From: Dehalococcoidia bacterium
GTDB taxonomy: Bacteria > Chloroflexota > Dehalococcoidia > SHYB01
Length of the DNA stretch: 50,711 bases
Assembly: GCA_009693015.1 (NCBI GenBank)
Contig: SHYB01000011.1
Coordinates: 1-50,711, forward strand
Direction of reading: 5' to 3'
Position numbers and translations under genes: made by a program
The notes under the pieces: model-generated
Database searches by the model: none
What the model was told of the DNA's origin: nothing
The model's input: the letters and a program-made list of their open reading frames with translations, nothing else
In this document: positions 1 through 7,079 of the stretch, piece by piece
Layout: every line of letters starts with the position of its first letter
Position numbering within the stretch: position 1 is the stretch's first letter

Positions 1-6
1 AGTAAG

Positions 7-52
7 CCACACCCCACCAGATTGCCGCGCTCGTGGACTCGCTCGCAATCAC
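7..52. repeat. Family C dispersed repeat, copy 1
   Basis: This copy contains the words CCACCAGATTGCC, GGACTCGCTCGCAAT and a short variable spacer. They recur near 2314, 3709, 4557 and 7125. It lies just upstream of the cupin gene and its predicted promoter. No coding role is evident. Confidence 0.7.
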
Positions 53-58
53 GGCTGG

Positions 59-88
59 CTGGCGGCGCGGGTCGGGTTGGGCTATTAT
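59..88 (+). promoter_or_regulatory. Possible promoter of the cupin gene
   Basis: A TATTAT -10-like box lies at 83-88, with a weak CTGGCG -35-like box at 59-64 and an 18-base spacer. Transcription would start near 95, giving a leader of about 33 bases that contains the AGAGGAGG ribosome site before ATG 128. The -10 fits well and the -35 poorly. Confidence 0.35.
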
Positions 89-127
89 CGCAGCGTAGCC
101 GGAAGGAAGTGCCAAGAGGAGGACGCG

Positions 128-529
128 ATGACAGCAGTGACGCCGCATGTGCCGGGGCAGAAGGCGCTGGGGCCGGAGGAGTCGCGGTTCGTGGATGTGG
201 AGTCGCTGCCGTGGAAGGCGACGCCGGCGCCGGGGGTGGATATGAAGGTGTTGCTGGAGGACCCGGCGACGGGGTTGCTGACGGCGCTGTTCCGCTGGGC
301 GCCGGGGACGTCGCTGGATTTGCATGAGCATGTGGAGATTGAGCAGACGTATGTGCTGGAGGGGCACATTGTGGATGAGGAGGGGGAGGTGACGGCGGGG
401 AATTTTGTGTGGCGGCCGCGGGGGAACCGGCATGTGGCGCGGTCGCCGAAGGGTGCGCTGGTGCTGTCGATGTTTTTGAAGCCGAATGTGTTTCTGGCAG
501 GGAAGGCCGCGGGGCAGTCGCTGCGGTAG
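128..529 (+). CDS. Cupin domain protein (ChrR-like cupin)
   Basis: This 133-residue single-domain cupin probably binds a metal. Both cupin motifs are visible. The first is HEHVEIEQTYVLEG, which matches H-x-H-x3-E-x6-G with all ligand positions. The second is GNFVWRPRGNRH, which carries the G-x5-P-x-G-x2-H pattern. The start at 128 is chosen because AGAGGAGG lies just upstream; the longer frame from 77 reads through that site. Single cupins of this size include metal-binding anti-sigma cupin domains and small dioxygenases. The substrate cannot be read from the sequence. It is followed 57 bases later by homoserine dehydrogenase. Confidence 0.75.
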   Translation: MTAVTPHVPGQKALGPEESRFVDVESLPWKATPAPGVDMKVLLEDPATGLLTALFRWAPGTSLDLHEHVEIEQTYVLEGHIVDEEGEVTAGNFVWRPRGNRHVARSPKGALVLSMFLKPNVFLAGKAAGQSLR

Positions 530-586
530 GGGGCTGCGTTGAGCATGCCTCGTTGCTCCCGCAGAAGAAAGGGAGAGAGGGCGGGA

Positions 587-2260
587 ATGACGAGCACGCC
601 AAGCACAAGTGAGCCGCTAGTGATTAACGTGGGGCTGGTGGGGGCGGGGGTGGTGGGGTCGGCAGTGCTGGATTATTTTGCGGCGGAGCCGCTGGAGATG
701 TATGTGCCGGGGGCGCGGTTTGGGGAGCCGACGGTAGCGCGGGTGCGCCTGTACAGCGTGGCGCGACGGTCGCGGGGTACGGGGAAGGGTGCGCTGCCGG
801 CGTATGTGGAGTCGCTGGTGACGCGGGATGGGCAGGGGAGGCCGCGGTTTTATTACGATAGCGATGGGTCAGGCGGCGGGCCGGGGCCGGCGTGGCGGCA
901 GGTGGTGCATGACGACGAGGTGGATATCGTGGTGGAGGTGACGGGGTCGCCGGTGGCGGGCGCGGTGATCGAGGAGGCGCTGTGGAGCGGGAAGTGCGTG
1001 GTGACGGCGAATAAGACGGTGATCAGTCGCAGCGGGTATGAGCTGGTGAGGCTGGCGCAGTCGCGCGGGGCGATATTGGCGTACGAGGCGGCGGTGGGCG
1101 GGGGGATGCCTATCGTGCAGACGATTGCGTCGAGCATCGGGGGGCGGGTGACGGCGATGCTGGCGATCATCAACGGCACGACCAATTTTATCCTCACCCG
1201 CATGCGTGAGGCTGCTGAGCGTGGCGGAGACAGCAGGGCGGCGTATCCCGCGGCAGTGTGCGCGGCGATCCACAGCGGGCTGGCGGAGTCTGACCCTGGC
1301 GCGGACGTGCTGGGGCAGGACGCGCAGTCGAAGATCATTCTGCTGGCGGGGCTGGCGTTTGGGGTGCGGCTGCGGCCGAAGGACGTGTATGCGCGGGGGA
1401 TCGCGCGGCGGGCGGTGCACCAGGAGCCGGCGGGGGTTGACCGCGCGGCGTATCACGATTGCCCGGGCGGGTCGCCGTGCGGGGAGATGTGCGGGAAGGA
1501 CGATCACCTGGGGACGGCGCCGGTGCTGCATGTGCCGGACTTGCAGGTGCTGGAGCGCATGGGGTATGTGCCGAAGCTGCTGGCGGGGGCGCAGGCGATC
1601 CGCAACGCGCAGACGGGGGCGGATGAGCGAATCGTGGCGTGGGTGCAGCCGGCGGCGGTGCCGGTGAAGCATGCGCTGGCAGGGGTGGCGGGATCGCAAA
1701 ACGCGTGCCTGTTGCAGGTGGAGTCGCCGTCGCGGGAGATCGCGGGGCCGTTCGGCAAGCCGTTCGAAGTGCTGCTGCGCGGGCCGGGGGCAGGGGGGCC
1801 GGAGACGGCATCAAGCGTGATGGCGGACGTGCTGTTCTGCGCGCGGCAGATCGCGGCGGCGCGGCGGGTTGTCGCCGCAGGGGAAGGACCGCGGGCGAGC
1901 CTGTATATGTACGGGAGCAACGCGTTCGGGTGGGAGCAGGCGTATGAGGGGACGGCCTCCATGCTGGCGTCGGACGCGCTGGCGGCGCCGTTCCTGCTGC
2001 GGTTCATCGCGGGGGCGCGGCGGGCGAACGGGATCGCGCTGGCGCTGGGGCGCAACGGCGTGGAGGCGGCGCAGGTGGCGGGCGTGCGCGGGCAGAGCGA
2101 CTACCTGTATTTCAAGACGGCGGCGGTATCGCTGCGGGCGGTGGAGGCGGCGCTGGAGGCGGTGTTGAAGCAGCAGGGGGCGTCGCGGATGCCGCTGGAC
2201 GTGCTGTACCTGCCGCTGCTGGAGGGGGCGGCGTGGGAGGAGGCGGGGCGCGGGGCGTAG
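587..2260 (+). CDS. hom: Homoserine dehydrogenase with Cys/His insertion and C-terminal extension
   Basis: This enzyme reduces aspartate semialdehyde to homoserine for threonine and methionine synthesis. The 557 residues contain the NAD(P) motif GLVGAGVVGSAV near residue 15, VTANKT, EAAVGGGMPI and the family signature NGTTNFILTRM. The end of the catalytic domain is marked by GPGAGGPETASS near residue 400. Two features are unusual. About 45 extra residues near 283-325 include HDCPGGSPCGEMCGKDDH, where the family normally has a short link. About 145 residues follow the catalytic domain and resemble a degenerate ACT domain at best. The start at 587 follows GGGAGAGAGGGCGGGA; an upstream frame extension to 539 is less likely. 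Confidence 0.9.
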   Translation: MTSTPSTSEPLVINVGLVGAGVVGSAVLDYFAAEPLEMYVPGARFGEPTVARVRLYSVARRSRGTGKGALPAYVESLVTRDGQGRPRFYYDSDGSGGGPGPAWRQVVHDDEVDIVVEVTGSPVAGAVIEEALWSGKCVVTANKTVISRSGYELVRLAQSRGAILAYEAAVGGGMPIVQTIASSIGGRVTAMLAIINGTTNFILTRMREAAERGGDSRAAYPAAVCAAIHSGLAESDPGADVLGQDAQSKIILLAGLAFGVRLRPKDVYARGIARRAVHQEPAGVDRAAYHDCPGGSPCGEMCGKDDHLGTAPVLHVPDLQVLERMGYVPKLLAGAQAIRNAQTGADERIVAWVQPAAVPVKHALAGVAGSQNACLLQVESPSREIAGPFGKPFEVLLRGPGAGGPETASSVMADVLFCARQIAAARRVVAAGEGPRASLYMYGSNAFGWEQAYEGTASMLASDALAAPFLLRFIAGARRANGIALALGRNGVEAAQVAGVRGQSDYLYFKTAAVSLRAVEAALEAVLKQQGASRMPLDVLYLPLLEGAAWEEAGRGA

Positions 2261-2266
2261 GGGGAT

Positions 2267-2376
2267 TCCCCTCACCCTAACCCTCTCCCTCAAGGGGCGA
2301 GGGTGAAGAAAAGACCACACCATCCCACCAGATTGCCGCGCTTCCGCCTATGGCGGACTCGCTCGCTACGACAGGC
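2267..2376. repeat. Composite dispersed repeat (families B1 + C2)
   Basis: The left half is a palindrome built from CCTCACCCTAACCCTCTCC and the facing GGGGCGAGGGTGAAG. The right half, from about 2314, carries CCCACCAGATTGCCGCGC and GGACTCGCTCGC. The same B-then-C order recurs at 3661-3757 and 7080-7208. It fills most of the gap between hom and the next gene. Confidence 0.75.
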
Positions 2377-2466
2377 CGAAACGTGACAACGGTTGTGAGG
2401 GGGAAGCGCAGGCGTGATGTGGCGCGAGGCGGCATAATAGACGGACGCTCGGGCGAAGGAAGCACT

Positions 2467-3639
2467 ATGGCAGCAGGCATGAACAATCCTAGCAATCGTG
2501 AGAATCAGGTGGATGCGGCGCTGGTGAAGGCGCGGATGCGGTTTCTGGGCGCGGCCAGGAGGCACCTGGAAGGGCAAGGGTACCAGGAGGTGCAGACGCC
2601 GATGCTGCATCGCCGCCTGGGGGGCTTCGAGAAGGGGACGGGGTTCTCCACGTTCTCGTCGTCGCTGGGGGAGCGGTTGTGGCTGCGGGCGGCGCCGGAG
2701 CTGTATCTGAAGCGTCTGATGATTGATTGCCAGGGCGCGGGGATGGAGCGGCTGTTCGAGATGGCGGTGTGCCTGCGGGACGATTACGACGAGTCGGCGC
2801 CTTTAGAGAGCTTCGACCGGCCGGAGTTTACGCTGCTGGAGATGTATTCCACGGAGGACGACCCGTGGGCGCTGGAGCGGCTGCTGCGGGGGCTGGTGGA
2901 GGAGGCGGTGGCGGCGGTGGAGTCGCAGGGGCAGACGGCGGCGGCGAAGAAGGGGCAGGCCCGTCTACGACAGCCGTGGGAGCGCAAGGAGTTTTCGCAA
3001 CTGTTGCGGGGGGTGGACCGGTCGTTCGACCTGGAGGGACTGCTGGCGCAATCGTGGGCGGAGGTCGAGCGGGAGGGAGGGTCGGCGGCGGAGCGGCAGG
3101 CGCGGGCGATCGCGGCGCGGGCGAATGACGCGCGGCTGCGGGAGGCATCGGCGAACCTGGCGTACCAGGCGGGGAACCTGGGGCCGTACCTGCGGGCGGG
3201 GCCGCAGGGCTATTGGTACGATTTTGTGGAGCATGCCTTCCGCACGAAGGTGGCGCCCGCGCTGGCGGGGCCGGTGCTGGTGCACCGAATGCCGGTGGAG
3301 AGCAGCCCGCTGGCGCAGTCGAGCGACGGCATCCACTGCGATAAGTGGGAGTTGTATGTGAACGGGGTGCGGGTGGCGCTGGGGCAGCGGGAGCTGATGG
3401 ACGCGCAGGCGCAGCAGGTGCGGTTTGCGCACATTGACCGGCTGCGGCGGCTGGGGTATGACTTGCTGCCGGAGCCGGATGAGGGGTTCCTGAAGAAGCT
3501 GGAGCAGTGGCCCGCGGGCAAGCCGCTGATCGGGTCGGGGGTGTATCTGGACCGGCTGGCGGGGTGCGCGCTGGGGTTGCTGGAGGACGGGGCGCGCGGG
3601 CAGGAGCGGATGGTGCCGAATTTGTTCAAGAGCTATTAG
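2467..3639 (+). CDS. LysRS-like class II synthetase paralogue lacking the anticodon domain (EpmA/PoxA-like)
   Basis: This 390-residue catalytic core is related to lysyl-tRNA synthetase but lacks the N-terminal OB domain, as in EpmA, which lysylates EF-P. The visible core includes RFLGAARRHL, GTGFSTFSS, ELYLKRL, the motif 2 region ending DRPEFTLLEMYS (about residues 98-128) and the motif 3 arginine in GSGVYLDRLAG (about 356-366). It is not a plain EpmA. The pocket segment that reads GLETANAYSEL in the nearby LysRS reads GVRVALGQREL here, and the motif 2 FRNE is CLRDD. The substrate may therefore differ. The start at 2467 follows GAAGGA. Genuine lysS lies 1 kb downstream. No EF-P or EpmB gene is in the window. 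Confidence 0.7.
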   Translation: MAAGMNNPSNRENQVDAALVKARMRFLGAARRHLEGQGYQEVQTPMLHRRLGGFEKGTGFSTFSSSLGERLWLRAAPELYLKRLMIDCQGAGMERLFEMAVCLRDDYDESAPLESFDRPEFTLLEMYSTEDDPWALERLLRGLVEEAVAAVESQGQTAAAKKGQARLRQPWERKEFSQLLRGVDRSFDLEGLLAQSWAEVEREGGSAAERQARAIAARANDARLREASANLAYQAGNLGPYLRAGPQGYWYDFVEHAFRTKVAPALAGPVLVHRMPVESSPLAQSSDGIHCDKWELYVNGVRVALGQRELMDAQAQQVRFAHIDRLRRLGYDLLPEPDEGFLKKLEQWPAGKPLIGSGVYLDRLAGCALGLLEDGARGQERMVPNLFKSY

Positions 3640-3660
3640 GGGTGGCACGCTGCTCATTTC

Positions 3661-3757
3661 GGCCCTTACCCCAACCCTCCCCCCGAGGAAGAGGGTTGGA
3701 GGGGACGCCGCCACACCACCAGATTGCCACACTCGAGGACTCGCTCGCAATGACATA
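3661..3757. repeat. Composite dispersed repeat (families B2 + C3)
   Basis: The palindromic half runs from CCCTTACCCCAACCCTCC to GAGGGTTGGAGGGG. The C half carries CCACCAGATTGCCACACTCG and GACTCGCTCGCAATGACA. It occupies almost the whole gap between the EpmA-like gene and the next gene. Confidence 0.75.
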
Positions 3758-3775
3758 CGGCGCCAGAGACACCAG

Positions 3776-4606
3776 ATGAAAGCAGCCCGCACGTATATAT
3801 CGTTCACCGAGGTCACGGATAGGACGAAGCATCAGGCGTATAACGCGTGGCACATGCTAGACCACCGTCCGGAGAATATCGCGCTGCCGGGGATCATTTA
3901 CGGCGAGCGGTTTGTGTGTGCGCCGGACTGCGCGGCGAAGGTGACGGCCTCCGACCCGGCGTTTTACCCGTTCCATTACCTGCTGATGTACTGGATGCAG
4001 GACCCCATGGAAGAGACGTGGAAGGCGTTCCGCGCCTTCGCCGATACCAGCATCCTCATGGGACGCCGCCCGGAGATCCCGTACTCGTCGCGGCGGTTGC
4101 AGGGCATCTTCTACCCGCTGAAGGGGTACGCTGCCCCGCGTGTACTGGTGTCGCCGGAGGCGATTCCCTATCGGCCGGCGCGGGGGCTGTATGTGCAGGC
4201 GTTCGATCTGGCCGATCCCGCGAGCGGCGCGGCGCAGGAATTGCTGGCGTGGTACGACCTGGTACATATACCGGCGATGCTGGAGTGTCGCGGCGTGGCG
4301 GGGGCGTGGACGTTCGGCAGCGACCCGGTGTACAGCTTTGCCACGTCAGTGAACCCCAACACGGAGGGGCGGATCGTGCAGGTCTATTATTTGGACGAGG
4401 AGCCGCTGGAGACGATCAAGGGGATGGAGTCACAGCAGGGGCGGTTGCGTAAGGCGGGACAGGTTGCGCCCAAGGCTGAGAGGAAGGACATTTTTGCAGG
4501 GCCGCTGCGGACGATCGAGCCGTGGCAATGGGACTGGTTCGACGAGAAGGAAGACTTGCGACACCCCACCGGGTTGCCACGCTCGAAGACTCGCTCGGGC
4601 CGATAG
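3776..4606 (+). CDS. Unknown protein with two dimeric alpha/beta-barrel-like halves
   Basis: I do not recognise a named family for this 276-residue protein. Each half carries a signature typical of dimeric alpha/beta-barrel (ferredoxin-like, EthD/ABM-type) folds. The first half has YNAWHMLDHRPENIALPGI near residues 23-41. The second has WYDLVHIPAMLECRGVAGAW near 159-178, with a W-x2-x-H-P-x-x-L-x-x-GV arrangement. An internal duplication or fusion is inferred. It is soluble with no signal peptide. The last 16 or so residues, from about LRHPTG to the stop, are translated from a dispersed repeat. The start at 3776 has only a weak ribosome site. Confidence 0.6.
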   Translation: MKAARTYISFTEVTDRTKHQAYNAWHMLDHRPENIALPGIIYGERFVCAPDCAAKVTASDPAFYPFHYLLMYWMQDPMEETWKAFRAFADTSILMGRRPEIPYSSRRLQGIFYPLKGYAAPRVLVSPEAIPYRPARGLYVQAFDLADPASGAAQELLAWYDLVHIPAMLECRGVAGAWTFGSDPVYSFATSVNPNTEGRIVQVYYLDEEPLETIKGMESQQGRLRKAGQVAPKAERKDIFAGPLRTIEPWQWDWFDEKEDLRHPTGLPRSKTRSGR

Positions 4607-4634
4607 AATCGGCCTCCCAGGGGCGGGACAATGA
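4557..4634. repeat. Family C dispersed repeat, copy 4, overlapping a gene end
   Basis: This copy carries CCCCACCGGGTTGCCACGC, GACTCGCTCGGGCCGAT and CGGCCTCCCAGGGGCGGGAC. It closely matches the copy at 7125-7208, including the extended right end. It supplies the stop codon of the upstream gene at 4604-4606. A TAGAAT box at 4604-4609 lies in it, but no good -35 is paired with it. Confidence 0.75.
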
Positions 4635-4677
4635 CAGAAGGGGCAGGGGACATTTAGCCAGCCAGGTCAAACCCAAC

Positions 4678-6168
4678 ATGGAAGAACGAGAGATACGCAT
4701 ACAGAAGGTGGCGAAGCTGCGGGAGCAGGGGGTGGAGCCGTACCCGTACCGCTTCGAGCGGTCGCACCGGGTCGGGGAGGCGCGGCGGGCGTGGGAGGAG
4801 CGGGGCGGGGCGGGGGCGACGGGCGATGCGCCGGCGGTGCGGCTGGCGGGACGCCTGGTGGGCGTGCGGCGCATGGGGAAAGCGAATTTTGCCCAGTTGG
4901 AAGACCAGGACGGTCGCATCCAGCTGTACCTGAGCGTGGACAAGACGGCAGACTTCGAGCGGTTCCGCGATATGGTGGACCGCGGCGATTTCCTGGGCGT
5001 GGACGGCACGCTGTTCCTCACGCGGACGCTGGAGCTGACGGTGGAGGTGCGGCGGTTCGAGCTGCTGGCGAAGGCGGTGCAGCCGATGCCGGAGAAGTTC
5101 CACGGGCTGAAGGACGTAGAGATGATGCGGCGGCAGCGGTATGTGCATCTGCTATCAGACGCCGAGGCGCGGGGGCTGTTCGCCAAGCGGACGCGGATTA
5201 TCACGGCGCTGCGGCGGTATCTCGACGAGCGGGGGTACCTGGAGATGACGACGCCGGTGCTCCAGCCGGTCTATGGCGGGGCGGCGGCGCGACCGTTCAC
5301 CACGGTGCATAACGAGCTGAAGCGGACGCTGTTCTTGCGCATCGCCACGGAGCTGTACCTGAAGCGGCTGATCGTAGGCGGGTACGAGAAGGTGTACGAG
5401 GTGGGCACGGTGTTTCGCAACGAGGGGATTGATTCCACGCACAACCCGGAGTTCACTCTGCTGGAGCTGTACCAGGCGTACGGCGACTACACCGATATGA
5501 TGTCGCTGACGGAAGAGATGGTGAGGGCGCTGGCGGTGCAGGTAAACGGGTCGGCGAAGCTGCCGGCGCGGGCGATTGGCGGGGCGCAGGTGGAGATTGA
5601 CCTGGGACAGCCGTGGCGTCGCGTGGCGTACCTGGACGCCATCAAGGAGTACGCGGGCGTGGACGTGAGCGGGGTGCGGGACATCGAGGGGGCCATCGCA
5701 GCAGCGAGACAGGCGGGGGTGGATACGCGGGCACTGCACGCGCACACGTGGGAGCAAGTGATCGGGGAGATTTTCGATCAGCGGGTGGAGGAGCGGCTGG
5801 TGCAGCCGACGCTGGTGATGGACTATCCGGCGGGGCTGTGCCCGCTGACGAAGCGGCATCGGAGCAACCCGATGCTGGCGGAACGCTTCGAGCTGTACAT
5901 CGCGGGGCTGGAGACGGCGAACGCGTACTCGGAACTGACGGACCCGGCGTACCAGGCGGAGCAGTTCGCGGCGCAGTCGCGTGCGGCGAGCGCGGGGGAT
6001 GAGGAGGCGCAGCCACGGGACGAGGATTTTCTGCTGGCGCTGGAGTATGGGATGCCGCCGACGGGCGGACTGGGAATCGGCGTGGACCGATTGGTGATGC
6101 TGCTGACAGGGGCGACAAGTGTACGGGATGTGTTGCTGTTCCCGCAGCAGCGGCAGGCGCAGGAGTAG
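4678..6168 (+). CDS. lysS: Lysyl-tRNA synthetase (class II)
   Basis: This enzyme charges tRNA-Lys. The 496 residues match the usual bacterial LysRS length. An N-terminal OB anticodon domain (about 50-150) is followed by the class II core. Motif 2 is FRNEGIDSTHNPEFTLLELY near residue 246, the lysine pocket is GLETANAYSELTDP, and motif 3 is GLGIGVDRLVMLL near 465. The start MEEREIRIQKVAKL at 4678 is chosen because everything upstream in this frame is translated repeat; the ribosome site is weak. All substrate-binding residues look intact, in contrast to the shortened paralogue at 2467. Confidence 0.95.
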   Translation: MEEREIRIQKVAKLREQGVEPYPYRFERSHRVGEARRAWEERGGAGATGDAPAVRLAGRLVGVRRMGKANFAQLEDQDGRIQLYLSVDKTADFERFRDMVDRGDFLGVDGTLFLTRTLELTVEVRRFELLAKAVQPMPEKFHGLKDVEMMRRQRYVHLLSDAEARGLFAKRTRIITALRRYLDERGYLEMTTPVLQPVYGGAAARPFTTVHNELKRTLFLRIATELYLKRLIVGGYEKVYEVGTVFRNEGIDSTHNPEFTLLELYQAYGDYTDMMSLTEEMVRALAVQVNGSAKLPARAIGGAQVEIDLGQPWRRVAYLDAIKEYAGVDVSGVRDIEGAIAAARQAGVDTRALHAHTWEQVIGEIFDQRVEERLVQPTLVMDYPAGLCPLTKRHRSNPMLAERFELYIAGLETANAYSELTDPAYQAEQFAAQSRAASAGDEEAQPRDEDFLLALEYGMPPTGGLGIGVDRLVMLLTGATSVRDVLLFPQQRQAQE

Positions 6169-6179
6169 GGGGCGCGGGC

Positions 6180-6315
6180 GCTGCCGCACAACAGCGACAA
6201 ACGTCGTTTTTCCCACCCACCCGCATATGTTGTAAAAGAATACAGGGGCACATCCCCTGTACCTCTTCCAAAGAGGGGGCTAGGCCCCTCTTTGGAAACA
6301 CCCCGGGAAGTGGGA
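6180..6315. repeat. Family A two-hairpin repeat, copy 1
   Basis: The order is GCTGCCGC, a spacer, TCGTTTTTCCCACCCACCCG, CATATGTTGTA, hairpin 1 (ACAGGGG CACAT CCCCTGT) and hairpin 2 (CCAAAGAGGGG facing CCCCTCTTTGG). It ends in CACCCCGGGAAGTGGGA. Compensating base changes against the other copies keep both stems paired. It lies between lysS and the ACT gene. Confidence 0.85.
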
Positions 6316-6364
6316 CATTCTACCCAGAACTAGTAGTCACTGAGCGACAGAGAGTGGAGCAAGC

Positions 6365-6850
6365 ATGGAGATACGACAGCGGGTGCGTGAGGTGCATACG
6401 GAGGACGGGTGGGCGCTGGTGAAGGTGCTGCGGGCACCGGACCAGCCGGGGATCGCGGCGAAGATTTTCGGGACGATCGCCGAGGCGAAGGTATCCGTAG
6501 ACATTATTCTGCAGAATGCCAGCGTGAACCGGATGACGGACGTATCATTTACGGTGCGGCAGGAGGACGTGGAGAAAGCAGTGGCGTGCGTGAAGGACGT
6601 GACGGCGAGCATCGGCGCGGCGGGGGTGGAGACACGGGAGCGGCTGGCGAAGGTGCAGATCGTGGGGACGGGGATTTTGAGCGATCCGACGATTGTGGGG
6701 CATATGTTCCGCGCGCTGGCGGATGCGCGGGTGAACATCCTGGCGATCGCCACGAGCGAGATTCGGATATCGTGCCTGATCGCGCAGGAGGAGCGGGGGC
6801 GTGCGGAGAAGGCGCTGGGGGCAGCATTCGAGGTGACGCAGGCGGCGTAG
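6365..6850 (+). CDS. Free-standing tandem ACT protein of aspartokinase type
   Basis: These 161 residues match the C-terminal regulatory ACT pair of aspartate kinase with no kinase domain. Visible elements are RAPDQPGIAAKIFGTIAEA (ACT1, near 24-42), VDIILQN, TDVSFTVRQEDVEKA, KVQIVGTGILSDPTIVGHMF (ACT2) and NILAIATSEIRISCLI. In Bacillus-type aspartokinases an equivalent beta subunit comes from an internal start of lysC. Here it is a separate gene. It could bind lysine or threonine and act on aspartokinase or the nearby homoserine dehydrogenase; this is inference. The start at 6365 follows GTGGAG. Confidence 0.85.
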   Translation: MEIRQRVREVHTEDGWALVKVLRAPDQPGIAAKIFGTIAEAKVSVDIILQNASVNRMTDVSFTVRQEDVEKAVACVKDVTASIGAAGVETRERLAKVQIVGTGILSDPTIVGHMFRALADARVNILAIATSEIRISCLIAQEERGRAEKALGAAFEVTQAA

Positions 6851-6858
6851 GGGGGGCC

Positions 6859-6895
6859 GACACCTCACCATGCCCTCTCCAGGTGGGAGAGGGCG
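6859..6895. repeat. Family B palindromic repeat, copy 3
   Basis: A palindrome runs from CTCACCATGCCCTCTCC to GGGAGAGGGCG directly after the stop codon of the ACT gene. Its position fits a terminator-like hairpin, but there is no T-run. Confidence 0.7.
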
Positions 6896-6900
6896 ATTGG

Positions 6901-7040
6901 TGCTGCCGCTCATATTGGGGAGACGTCGCTTATCCCACCCACCCACCCGCATATGTTGTAGGAAGAAACGGGGGCACATCCCCCGCGCCCTCTGCCAGAG
7001 AGGTGCTTCGCCCCTCTCTGGACATGCCCCAGGATGGGAG
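6901..7040. repeat. Family A two-hairpin repeat, copy 2
   Basis: It starts with GCTGCCGCTCA and contains CCCACCCGCATATGTTGTA, hairpin 1 (CGGGGG CACAT CCCCCG) and hairpin 2 (CCAGAGAGG facing CCTCTCTGG). It ends with GCCCCAGGATGGGAG. It lies between a family B copy and a B+C composite, so 6859-7208 is almost wholly repeats. Confidence 0.85.
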
Positions 7041-7079
7041 AAGGAGGCACAGGAGGAGCGGGGGTAGATGCAGGCGATG

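Noticed and set aside
4522-4677. Longer N-terminus of lysS
   Set aside because: The extra 52 residues are translated from the 3' end of the upstream gene and a dispersed repeat. LysRS homology begins at MEEREIRIQKV.
6180-7040. Short proteins read through family A repeats (MRVGGW-type text)
   Set aside because: The same peptide fragments arise from every repeat copy on the minus strand, with no ribosome sites and different flanks, so they are translated repeats.
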